Source of the DNA: Haloarcula sp.
GTDB lineage: Archaea; Halobacteriota; Halobacteria; Halobacteriales; Haloarculaceae
Length of the DNA stretch: 5,893 nt
Assembly: GCA_028275075.1 (NCBI GenBank)
Contig: JAQCNK010000015.1
Span: 1 to 5,893 of the forward strand
Direction of reading: 5' to 3'
Positions 1 to 5,893 of this stretch are shown piece by piece. Position 1 is the stretch's first letter, and each line of letters begins with the position of its first letter. Both the position numbers and the translations under genes were made by a program. Below the pieces are notes generated by a model. It saw only the letters and a list, made by a program, of their open reading frames with translations. It was not told where the DNA came from and ran no database searches.

Positions 1-41
1 ATCTCACGCCGGCCGAGCTGACCGCTCTGTATGGTGTGTGA
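1..41 (+). CDS. Possible C-terminal tail of an unidentified protein (partial)
   Basis: One plus-strand frame is open from the left edge (first full codon at position 3) and reads LTPAELTALYGV before a TGA at 39-41. The short helix-like, Leu/Ala/Glu-rich peptide looks like the C-terminus of a haloarchaeal protein, and its third positions are mostly G or C. The other two plus frames either stop early (TGA at 19-21) or run on with unlikely composition to a TAG near 67-69. With only 12 codons no family can be recognised, and the frame could be open by chance. Confidence 0.3.
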   Translation, partial: LTPAELTALYGV

Positions 42-128
42 ACGATTGGCTATTTTCCGTGTGCGATTAGTCGCTCGGCTCGTCTAAGGCTCGCTCATCG
101 AAACACAACAGGGCAGCCTGTTACCTGA

Positions 129-208
129 TACTGTCGGCTGTAACACCACGGCAGAAATCGCCCAGCCCGGGGTGGGCGATTATCTCCACGTACGTACAGC
201 CAACAGTA
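129..208. repeat. Palindromic MITE-like element, copy E1
   Basis: The 80-bp element starts TACTGTCGGCTGTA (129-142) and ends TACAGCCAACAGTA (195-208), its reverse complement with one mismatch. Inside is a second perfect 9-bp inverted repeat (156-164 with 173-181, AATCGCCCA/TGGGCGATT) around an 8-base loop. The reverse complement of copy E2 (1762-1839) aligns with it end to end at about 80% identity by eye. It is flanked on both sides by TGA (126-128 and 209-211), which could be a 3-bp target duplication. It carries no gene. It lies 86 bp upstream of the preferred start of the response-regulator gene. It could be a non-autonomous transposable element or a structured regulatory/RNA-forming repeat; the sequence alone does not decide. 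Confidence 0.85.
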
Positions 209-262
209 TGAGTTCGACAGATGGGGCCGCCGCGGTAACCAGCAACGCCGTAGCAGACCACA

Positions 263-280
263 CAAAAGGTAAATTCCCCC
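263..280 (+). promoter_or_regulatory. Candidate TATA/BRE region of the response-regulator gene
   Basis: The patch AAAAGGTAAATT (264-275) is the only A/T-rich stretch between E1 and the ATG at 295. It is centred about 22-27 bases before that ATG, the spacing expected for a leaderless archaeal transcript. There is no Shine-Dalgarno sequence between it and the start. The match to a haloarchaeal TATA box is loose, so this is a positional argument. Confidence 0.35.
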
Positions 281-294
281 GCCCCCCACAGTCG

Positions 295-873
295 ATGGTG
301 ACCCAGGATACGGACAAGAGGGGTCGCGTCCTCGTTGTCGACGACGAGCCCGACGTAGCGGAGGTGCAAGCGGTCAGACTCAAGACGGCCTACGAGACCA
401 GCGTCGCTTACGGCGGCGAGGACGCGCTCGAACAGGCCGGACCGGGGATTGACGCGATACTCCTCGACCGTCAGATGCCGGACATCCACGGTGACGAAGT
501 GCTGGCCAGGCTCCGAGACCGGGGGTACGAAGGCGTTGTTATCATGGTGACCGCGGTCGACCCGGAACTGAACATCCTCGAAATGGAGTTCGACGACTAC
601 CTCCAGAAGCCCGTCGATCAAGAGACACTGTTGTCGACGCTGGCGCGACACCTGGACGCGCCGGACACGGACGACAGTCTGGACGAGTTCTTCCGGATCA
701 CCTCGAAGCTACAACTGCTGGAAGCCGATCGGACTGCTGAGCAGTTGGCTGCAAGCAGCGAGTACGCGGCGCTCAAACAGCGGGCAGACGAACTCGAACA
801 GTCTCTCCGGGCCGAGATGGACGATTTCGACACCGTGGTCGGGACATACCGGGCTATCGATCGAAGCGGGTGA
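295..873 (+). CDS. HalX-domain response regulator (receiver + HalX)
   Basis: A 192-residue response regulator of the haloarchaeal receiver-HalX type, presumably phosphorylated by an unlinked histidine kinase; outputs of this class are poorly known. The receiver spans residues 11-118: acidic pair D16-D17 in VLVVDDEPDV, phospho-acceptor D58 in LLDRQMPD, T86 in VIMVTA and K105-P106 in DDYLQKP, so all catalytic residues are present. Residues about 128-185 form the Leu/Glu-rich, probably coiled-coil HalX domain (LDEFFRITSKLQLLEADRT onward). The frame stays open upstream to a GTG at 172 and an ATG at 208, but those starts lie inside or at the edge of repeat E1 and add a low-complexity extension. 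The ATG at 295 puts the receiver 10 residues from the N-terminus, as usual. No kinase gene is adjacent. Its TGA stop directly abuts the stop of the convergent permease gene. Confidence 0.93.
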   Translation: MVTQDTDKRGRVLVVDDEPDVAEVQAVRLKTAYETSVAYGGEDALEQAGPGIDAILLDRQMPDIHGDEVLARLRDRGYEGVVIMVTAVDPELNILEMEFDDYLQKPVDQETLLSTLARHLDAPDTDDSLDEFFRITSKLQLLEADRTAEQLAASSEYAALKQRADELEQSLRAEMDDFDTVVGTYRAIDRSG

Positions 874-1689
874 CTACAGGCCGCCGATCCCGTCGACGAG
901 CAGTTTTACCCCGATGACCGCGAGCAACAGGAGCGCGCCGGCGGTGATCGTGCGCTCTGCGAGGCGCTTGCGAAGGCGCTGCCCGGCGGCAACACCGACC
1001 AGTCCGGGCACCGCGGCAAACGCCGAGAGACCGACCAGCGTCACCGGGGTCGCGTCACCGGCTGCGAACAGCCCAAGTCCCCACGCTGCGGCGAGTCGAA
1101 GCAGCGAGATACCGACGAGTATCATCGCCAGGACGCCCACGAACGTCTGCCGGTCCAAGTCGAGACTGTCGAGGTAGGCGACGACTTGGACGGCAGCGTT
1201 GGTCGCACCGAAGACGATCCCAGAGACCAGTCCCATACCCAGCTTCGCGGCCGTCCCGGGCCGGAAACACCGGGCGTGAACCCACGCCTCGCCGGGTAGA
1301 GCGACCCACGGCTGTGTGGCCACGACGTACGCCAGCGTGAACAACCCCAGCCCGAGCGCAAGTACTGGACGGGGAATCCGCCCCAGCAGGGCCATCCCGG
1401 TCAACGTCCCGACGGCAGCGCTGAGGATATACGGCCAGAACCGTGCCAGACATCGGGGAATCTCTGTCCGGTCGAGTTCGCCAAGCAGGCGAATATTCCC
1501 GGCGAGCATCGGGAGGATCATCACGACGACCGCGACGGTCGGTGAGAACAACGTCGCCAGCACAGCGGTACTGACGATGGCGTAGCCGAATCCGGCCGTT
1601 CCCTTCACGAGTCCGCCGAGGAAGACGACGCCACAGACGGTCGCAAGCGTCGCAAGCTGTGGGTCGCCGACCGCGAGTGGCTGGAGCAT
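874..1689 (-). CDS. TauE/SafE-family membrane permease (putative anion/sulfite exporter)
   Basis: With the ATG at 1689-1687 this encodes a 271-residue, very hydrophobic protein with about eight predicted membrane segments, the usual size for TauE/SafE (DUF81) permeases. Members move small anions such as sulfite, sulfoacetate or related organosulfur compounds; the substrate here cannot be told. The family's two internally related halves are visible: a glycine-rich first motif at residues 25-35 (GGLVKGTAGFG) and its counterpart at 151-161 (GMGLVSGIVFG), followed by ATNAAVQVVAYLDSL and DRQTFVG (179-185). The frame continues upstream to an ATG at 1722 and a GTG at 1797. The latter lies in repeat E2, and the ATG at 1722 overlaps a TATA-like CTTTAT, so 1689 is preferred. 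It converges on the response-regulator gene with no intergenic bases; whether the two are functionally linked is unknown. Confidence 0.88.
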   Translation of the reverse strand: MLQPLAVGDPQLATLATVCGVVFLGGLVKGTAGFGYAIVSTAVLATLFSPTVAVVVMILPMLAGNIRLLGELDRTEIPRCLARFWPYILSAAVGTLTGMALLGRIPRPVLALGLGLFTLAYVVATQPWVALPGEAWVHARCFRPGTAAKLGMGLVSGIVFGATNAAVQVVAYLDSLDLDRQTFVGVLAMILVGISLLRLAAAWGLGLFAAGDATPVTLVGLSAFAAVPGLVGVAAGQRLRKRLAERTITAGALLLLAVIGVKLLVDGIGGL

Positions 1690-1719
1690 CTGCTTTCGAG
1701 AACGGACGCCTGCTAGTAT

Positions 1720-1730
1720 CATAAAGCGTG
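1720..1730 (-). promoter_or_regulatory. Candidate TATA box of the permease gene
   Basis: Read on the minus strand the sequence is GCTTTATGAT, with the TATA-like CTTTAT at 1726-1721, about 32-37 bases before the ATG at 1689. That spacing would give a transcript with a very short leader. It lies between repeat E2 and the gene, and its position supports the 1689 start over the ATG at 1722, which it overlaps. Confidence 0.45.
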
Positions 1731-1761
1731 GGTCGGGAATGCATGGTGCCCGCACTACTGA

Positions 1762-1839
1762 TACTGCCGGCTGTAAGTACGTGGAGATATTCGCCACCTC
1801 GGGGTGGCGAATTCTTCCGTAATGTTACAGCCGGCAGTA
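1762..1839. repeat. Palindromic MITE-like element, copy E2 (inverted relative to E1)
   Basis: The 78-bp element begins TACTGCCGGCTGTAA and ends TTACAGCCGGCAGTA, a perfect 15-bp terminal inverted repeat (16 bp if the A at 1761 and T at 1840 are counted). Inside is a perfect 10-bp stem, ATTCGCCACC (1789-1798) with GGTGGCGAAT (1803-1812), closing on a four-base TCGG loop. In reverse complement it matches E1 along its full length at about 80%. TGA flanks both ends (1759-1761 and 1840-1842). Its left end is 72 bp upstream of the permease ATG at 1689. No coding capacity is evident. Confidence 0.88.
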
Positions 1840-1989
1840 TGATGATCGTCCACCGTGGGCCGGCGATACCGTCAAAAGCCTACACAGTCCGTATGATTAT
1901 AGCAAGCGCACCCCCGGCCACATGGTCCGGGAAGCCTACTGATAACAGCAGATGGGTGAATCGCCGATGATTTCTGAATCGAGATCACA

Positions 1990-2020
1990 AAGGTAATTAA
2001 GAACCTAACTTCAAATACAA
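1990..2020 (+). promoter_or_regulatory. Candidate promoter of the COG1361-RND operon
   Basis: Two A/T-rich cores, TAATTAA (1994-2000) and TTCAAATACAA (2010-2020), stand in the most A/T-rich part of the region and are the best TATA candidates for the two downstream genes. Either would give a leader of roughly 70-90 bases, longer than the leaderless norm in this group. No Shine-Dalgarno sequence is apparent before the ATG at 2113. I cannot choose between the two cores. Confidence 0.35.
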
Positions 2021-2025
2021 CCGAC

Positions 2026-2064
2026 TGAGTAAGTGCTCAAACGTCCGGCGAATTCCTGCGGACG
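2026..2064. promoter_or_regulatory. Tandem small inverted repeats, possible operator or leader hairpin
   Basis: TGAG (2026-2029) and CTCA (2036-2039) form a short dyad separated by six bases, just downstream of the candidate TATA cores and so near the expected transcription start. Two bases further, CGTCCG (2042-2047) pairs perfectly with CGGACG (2059-2064) across an 11-base spacer. Their position suits a repressor site or a leader hairpin for the exporter operon, but both are short enough to occur by chance. Confidence 0.3.
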
Positions 2065-2112
2065 CCACCGAGGCTGACCCGCAGTTCCCGGACACCGCCC
2101 TCCCAATCAGCT

Positions 2113-3702
2113 ATGAACCTACGCACCATCCCGCTCTTGTTGACCGTTGCAGTGCTCGTAATCGGCGCCGGAACGGCTGCGGCTGCCGTCTTCGGAAGCC
2201 CAGATATCAAAGTGTCGTTAGAAGATACCACTGTCGTCGCAGGCGAAGAGACGACACTCGAAGTCGTGCTCGTCAACAGCGGACAGTTGGAGTCTGGATC
2301 CGCCCAGAGTCCGAGTCTGAACAGCCAAGTGACCACCGCTCGCGGGCTGATCGTCGACTTGCGAGACGGAAGCGCCCCGATATCGATCACTACGTCCAAG
2401 CAGTCACTCGGGAATCTCGCCGATGGAACGTTACAGACGGTCTCCTTCGATATCAGCGTTGACGAGGACGCCACGCCGGGCAACTACAACGTCCCCGTGA
2501 AACTAAACTACAATTACTACAGTCAGGTTTCCCAGACAGGGAGCGTTAGCGGCTATTCAGCTGCCACTAAAACAGAGGACCTCAATCTCCGGGTCAGCGA
2601 CGACGCCACGTTCGACGTGACGAACGTCTCCTCGAACGCCCAGGTCGGTTCCAGCGGGACGGTCGCCGTCACCGTCGAAAACACCGGCCAGACGGCCGCG
2701 AACGACAGCGATGTCACGCTGACGAGCCAGAACGGGGAGTTCACCTTCGGCGAGCGTACCGAGAGCACCCGGTCGGTCGACTCCTGGGCCCCGGGGGAGA
2801 GCCGGACGTTCCGGTACGATATCTCCGCGACCGATGACGCCCAGGTCGATTCCTATCCGTTCCAGCTCGACATCGCCTTCGACAACCCCGATGGGGTCCG
2901 AAAGGAGTCCACCGGCACCGCGGTGAGCATCACGCCCGAGGCCGAGCAGACCTTCTCGCTGTCGGACGTCGCGAGCACGCTCAGAGCCGGCGACGAGGGG
3001 ACTATCACTGCCACGGTGACCAACGAGGGGCCACGCGCTGTCGACAACGTGGTCATCAACTGGGACAGCGACAAAAATAACCTCTCACCACAGGAGAGCC
3101 AGATCGCCGTCGGGAACCTCGCAGACGGCGCCTCCACCGATGTGACGTTCACCGTCGATGTCACAGACAGCGCCGAAGAAGGGGCAAAGCAGTTCGACTT
3201 CGTCGCGAGTTACCGCAACAACGAGGGTGACCGGGAAGAGAGCGACACCCTCGAAGCCCAGGCACAGGTAGGCGCTAGCCAAGACGAGTTCAGCGTGGAC
3301 GCGGCGAACACTTCCATCGGCGTCGGCCAGTCAGGCAACATCGAGGTCACGGTCACGAACACGCGCGACCAGACCTTCTCCGAGATCACGGCGAAGGTGT
3401 TCACCTCTTCGCCGATCAGCGCGGACGATGACGAGGCGTACATCGACGCGCTCGAACCCGGCGAGTCCGAAACCCTCGTTTTCAGTGTCAGCGCCGGCGG
3501 CAGTGCCCTCGAAAAGGCCTACCCCATCTCTCTTGACTTCCGCTACGAGGAACCCGACGGTGACTCGTCGATCTCCGACACCTATCGGATCCCCATCGAG
3601 GTCACCGACGAGAGCGGTGGCGGCGGCCTGCCCCTGGGGGTGATCGGCGTGGTGGCGCTCGTTCTGGTGCTGGCCGTCGGTGGCTACATTCGGTTCCGGT
3701 AG
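2113..3702 (+). CDS. COG1361-like secreted multi-Ig-domain protein with C-terminal membrane anchor
   Basis: A 529-residue, strongly acidic, cysteine-free exported protein. Residues 5-26 are a hydrophobic signal peptide (TIPLLLTVAVLVIGAG, then TAAAA) with no lipobox Cys. Four beta-sandwich (CARDB/NEW3-like) modules follow at roughly 30-160, 165-275, 280-387 and 392-498; each has an 'xVGxxGTVxVTVxNTG'-type strand pair (residues 177-192, 291-306, 403-417), and the phrase NLADG occurs at 101-105 and 335-339. After an SGGGG hinge (501-505) comes one membrane helix (506-526) and a basic tail YIRFR, so the bulk faces outside. The layout matches haloarchaeal COG1361 'S-layer domain' proteins. The stop lies 5 bases before the RND exporter start, indicating an operon. 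I infer an extracytoplasmic partner of that pump; biochemical function is not known. Third-position GC appears lower in the first module than in the rest. Confidence 0.88.
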   Translation: MNLRTIPLLLTVAVLVIGAGTAAAAVFGSPDIKVSLEDTTVVAGEETTLEVVLVNSGQLESGSAQSPSLNSQVTTARGLIVDLRDGSAPISITTSKQSLGNLADGTLQTVSFDISVDEDATPGNYNVPVKLNYNYYSQVSQTGSVSGYSAATKTEDLNLRVSDDATFDVTNVSSNAQVGSSGTVAVTVENTGQTAANDSDVTLTSQNGEFTFGERTESTRSVDSWAPGESRTFRYDISATDDAQVDSYPFQLDIAFDNPDGVRKESTGTAVSITPEAEQTFSLSDVASTLRAGDEGTITATVTNEGPRAVDNVVINWDSDKNNLSPQESQIAVGNLADGASTDVTFTVDVTDSAEEGAKQFDFVASYRNNEGDREESDTLEAQAQVGASQDEFSVDAANTSIGVGQSGNIEVTVTNTRDQTFSEITAKVFTSSPISADDDEAYIDALEPGESETLVFSVSAGGSALEKAYPISLDFRYEEPDGDSSISDTYRIPIEVTDESGGGGLPLGVIGVVALVLVLAVGGYIRFR

Positions 3703-3707
3703 CACGA

Positions 3708-5893
3708 ATGGGTCACCAGCGTTACATCGACTGGGTGAACGAGCGAATCACCACGTCCCCCGGTCGCATCATCCTCCTGTTTCTGGTCATCACGGTCGCC
3801 TTCATGAGCGGCCTGAGTGCGATAGAGACCGAAACGGGACAGGAGCAGTTCATCGAGGACCTAGAGTCCTACGAGACGTTCCAGAATATCCAGCGGGACT
3901 TCGGCGCATCGTTTAGCGAGTCGTCGACGACCACGACGTTGCTCCAGACGGACACCAACGCACTCTCGAAACAGTCGCTGTTACGTTCCCTGCGAGCACA
4001 GGAGCGAATCGCGGACAAGGGAGAGATGCGGGTGGCGGGGACGAGCTCACCGGCCCGTGACGTGGCACGGACCCTCGACCCGGAGGCCACAACTCTCGGC
4101 GCACAGATAGCGGTGATCGAGGGGGCGACCGAGCGCGAGATAGACCAGGCAATCCAGACGACCGTCGACAAGAACCCGTTGTTTACCGAGTCAGTCAGTG
4201 AGGACTTCAACCGAGAAGCGGCATCCGCCAGGCTGACCGAATCGACCGTGACACACGACGCAGCGGAGATTAACAACCGCGAAGACAGGGTCAGAGATAT
4301 CGTCGGGACCGTCGGCGGGGATATCCGCGTGATCGGGAGCACTCCCGACACGATTACCATGTCACTGGGCATCGTGCTCCCTGCTGCGTTCGTTCTCATC
4401 GTCACGTTCCTGCTCGTGGCCTACCGCGACCTCGTTGACCTCATACTGGGCGTCGTCGCCATCGTGATGGCGCTCATCTGGACCTTCGGACTCATCGGAC
4501 TGGCGGACATCCCGTTCAATCCGTTGCTGGTATCCGTGCCGCCGCTGCTGATAGCGGTCGGTATCGACTTCGGTATCCACGTCATCAACCGCTATCGCGA
4601 GGAGCGCGCGGCGGATCGTGATATCGTCGACGCGATGATAGTGACCAACAATCAGGTTCTCGTCGCCTTTTTCATCGTCACCGGCACGACGGTCATCGGC
4701 TTCCTCTCGAATCTCGTCAGCGCGTTCCCGCCCAACCGCGACTTCGGCGTCGTCGCAGCAATCGGCATCGTCTTCACCTTCCTCATTTTCGGTATCTTCC
4801 TGCCGGCCGCGAAGCTGTATGTCGACCGCCTGAGCCAGCGCTACCCTATCCCGGTGTTTAGTCAGTCCCCGCTCAGTTCCGAAGGGTCGGCGTTCGGGCG
4901 GCTGCTTTCGGGTGGGGTCACTATCGCCCAGCGTGCCCCGGTCATCTTCCTACTAGTAATGCTGGTGGCGACAACTGCCGCCGGCGGCTACGCAACCGGT
5001 GTGAACACCGAGTTCGACAGCGACGACCTCCGCCCCGGAGAGGAAACTCCCGACTTCCTGCAATACCTGGGTCCGCTCGCGCCGCCCGAGACGTTCCAGA
5101 GTATGGAGAATCAGAACCTCCGTGACCGCCACTTCGACCAGACTGATCAGGTCTATATATACGTCGAGGGGAACATGCGCCGGGACGACGCGTTGGAGTC
5201 ACTCCACCGGGCCGGACAGGACCCACCCGAGACCATCGAGAGCGACGGACGGGACCCGGAAGTCAGGAGCATCGTGACGGCGATACGCGACCGCGCCGAG
5301 CAGGACCCCGAATTCCGGGCATTGGTCGCTCGCAACGACCAGAACGACAACGGGATACCGGACGACAACCTCCCGGTCATCTACGACGCGATGGCTGACA
5401 GCGGCCAGCTTTCGCAGTTCCTCAGCGAAGACCGCCGGAGCGCCCTGCTGATTTTCACGGCTGACGGCACCACGACCAACGCCCAGTTGGCTGGCGCCGG
5501 TGAGGAACTCGCCGCAGACTACCGGGCCGACGCCTCGGAGACCGGGAACGGTATCGTGTTCAACGACGCAGGAACGCTCATCCTCGGTACGGTCCTCCAG
5601 AGCCTGCTCATCACCCTCGTGGGTTCGACGCTGTTCCTCGCGGCTATCTACTGGGTACTCGAAGGGAAGCCCAGTCTCGGCATCGCAAACGTCATTCCTA
5701 TCATCGTGGCTATCGTCGCGCTCGTCGCAACGATGCGGTACGTCGGGCTCGATTTCAACGCGATCAACGGCGGCATCCTCGCCATCACCGTCGGGCTAGG
5801 GACCGACTACTCCGTCCATATCGTCCACCGCTTCGCCGACGAGCGTGCGGAGCGTGCACTCGAACCCGCACTCCGTCGGACCGTCGTCGGCAC
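3708..5893 (+). CDS. RND/MMPL-superfamily exporter (partial, 3' end beyond window)
   Basis: The frame is open from the ATG at 3708 through 728 codons to the window edge. It encodes a membrane pump of the RND superfamily, MMPL/SSD-like branch, expected to export lipids or other hydrophobic molecules by ion-driven transport; the substrate is unknown. Two homologous halves are seen. Half one: TM1 at about 20-38, an outer loop 39-217, then TM2-TM6 (about 218-370) with the TM4 motif GIDFGIHVINRYREER (from residue 285). Half two: TM7 at about 412-431, an outer loop to about 625, then TM8-TM10 with GLGTDYSVHIVHRFADER (D700). The TM4/TM10 aspartates D287 and D700 are the likely proton- or sodium-relay positions. 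By family length about 50-100 residues, including TM11-12, are missing. There is no Shine-Dalgarno sequence; translation probably couples to the upstream COG1361-like gene, 5 bases away. Confidence 0.92.
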   Translation, partial: MGHQRYIDWVNERITTSPGRIILLFLVITVAFMSGLSAIETETGQEQFIEDLESYETFQNIQRDFGASFSESSTTTTLLQTDTNALSKQSLLRSLRAQERIADKGEMRVAGTSSPARDVARTLDPEATTLGAQIAVIEGATEREIDQAIQTTVDKNPLFTESVSEDFNREAASARLTESTVTHDAAEINNREDRVRDIVGTVGGDIRVIGSTPDTITMSLGIVLPAAFVLIVTFLLVAYRDLVDLILGVVAIVMALIWTFGLIGLADIPFNPLLVSVPPLLIAVGIDFGIHVINRYREERAADRDIVDAMIVTNNQVLVAFFIVTGTTVIGFLSNLVSAFPPNRDFGVVAAIGIVFTFLIFGIFLPAAKLYVDRLSQRYPIPVFSQSPLSSEGSAFGRLLSGGVTIAQRAPVIFLLVMLVATTAAGGYATGVNTEFDSDDLRPGEETPDFLQYLGPLAPPETFQSMENQNLRDRHFDQTDQVYIYVEGNMRRDDALESLHRAGQDPPETIESDGRDPEVRSIVTAIRDRAEQDPEFRALVARNDQNDNGIPDDNLPVIYDAMADSGQLSQFLSEDRRSALLIFTADGTTTNAQLAGAGEELAADYRADASETGNGIVFNDAGTLILGTVLQSLLITLVGSTLFLAAIYWVLEGKPSLGIANVIPIIVAIVALVATMRYVGLDFNAINGGILAITVGLGTDYSVHIVHRFADERAERALEPALRRTVVG

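Larger units (their letters stand above)
1843..2112. other. Intergenic region upstream of the COG1361-RND unit
   Basis: These 270 bases carry no convincing gene. A plus frame ending at a TGA at 1968-1970 is open but its composition is unlike the neighbouring proteins and it begins left of repeat E2. The first half is unremarkable. From about 1966 to 2020 the base composition becomes markedly A/T-rich, marking the likely promoter, followed by two small inverted repeats (2026-2039 and 2042-2064) and a C-rich leader to the ATG at 2113. Confidence 0.6.

Noticed and set aside
42..128. tRNA or other structured RNA gene left of E1
   Set aside because: I looked for a tRNA-like T-arm (GGTTCRA) and paired acceptor ends on both strands and found none.
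121..651. Minus-strand 176-codon open frame antisense to the response regulator
   Set aside because: It lies opposite a clear receiver-HalX coding sequence and crosses repeat E1. Such antisense frames are common in GC-rich DNA, and its product shows no recognisable domain.
1055..1744. Minus-strand 229-codon open frame overlapping the permease in another frame
   Set aside because: The Arg-rich product is a typical frame-shifted shadow of a GC-rich gene; the 874-1689 frame has clear membrane segments and TauE/SafE motifs.
1762..1839. E2 or E1 as an ordinary transcription terminator
   Set aside because: Both lie upstream of genes rather than after a stop codon, have no T-tract, and have long outer arms and a homologous partner, which terminators do not need.
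126..1842. CRISPR array, integron or complete insertion sequence
   Set aside because: There are only two repeat copies 1.5 kb apart in inverted orientation, no spacers, and no transposase or integrase frame between them; the intervening genes are a regulator and a permease.
1728..1970. Plus-strand 80-codon open frame across E2 and the intergenic region, including a 26-codon version from the ATG at 1892
   Set aside because: It is translated straight through a palindromic repeat, has a composition unlike haloarchaeal proteins (few acidic residues), and matches no family I know. A CAAAAG patch before 1892 was too weak to support a small gene.
3869..4405. Minus-strand 178-codon open frame opposite the RND exporter
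   Set aside because: It is antisense to the first outer loop of the exporter, which is continuous and motif-bearing on the plus strand; the product is Ser/Val-rich with no domain.

Overview
The window looks like chromosome or large-replicon DNA of a halophilic archaeon (Halobacteria). The coding regions are GC-rich and strongly biased to G or C at third positions. The proteins are very rich in Asp and Glu, a HalX-type response regulator is present, and a Shine-Dalgarno sequence is generally absent before the start codons. I cannot name the species.

Layout. Positions 1-41 may be the last codons of a plus-strand gene whose body lies outside the window. Positions 42-294 are non-coding and hold a palindromic element of about 80 bp, E1 (129-208). 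A HalX response regulator follows on the plus strand (295-873). It converges with zero intergenic bases on a minus-strand TauE/SafE-type permease (874-1689). Upstream of the permease lies a second copy of the palindromic element, E2 (1762-1839), in the opposite orientation. A 270-base intergenic stretch with an A/T-rich promoter-like patch and two small inverted repeats leads to a two-gene plus-strand unit. Its first gene is a secreted, membrane-anchored, COG1361-like multi-Ig-domain protein (2113-3702). Its second, starting 5 bases later, is an RND/MMPL-superfamily exporter (3708 to window end) that runs off the right edge after 728 codons.

How things fit together. The COG1361-like protein and the RND pump are almost certainly co-transcribed and probably act together at the cell surface, the first as an extracytoplasmic partner of the pump. 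The response regulator has no histidine kinase beside it and its link to the permease is unknown.

The most unusual signal is the E1/E2 pair. The copies are about 80% identical. Each is a perfect or near-perfect long palindrome with an inner hairpin, and the two differ by paired (compensatory) changes. Each sits roughly 70-90 bp upstream of one of the two convergent genes, with the same end facing the gene, and is bounded by a directly repeated TGA. They may be non-autonomous MITE-like elements framing a two-gene cassette, or a shared structured regulatory element.
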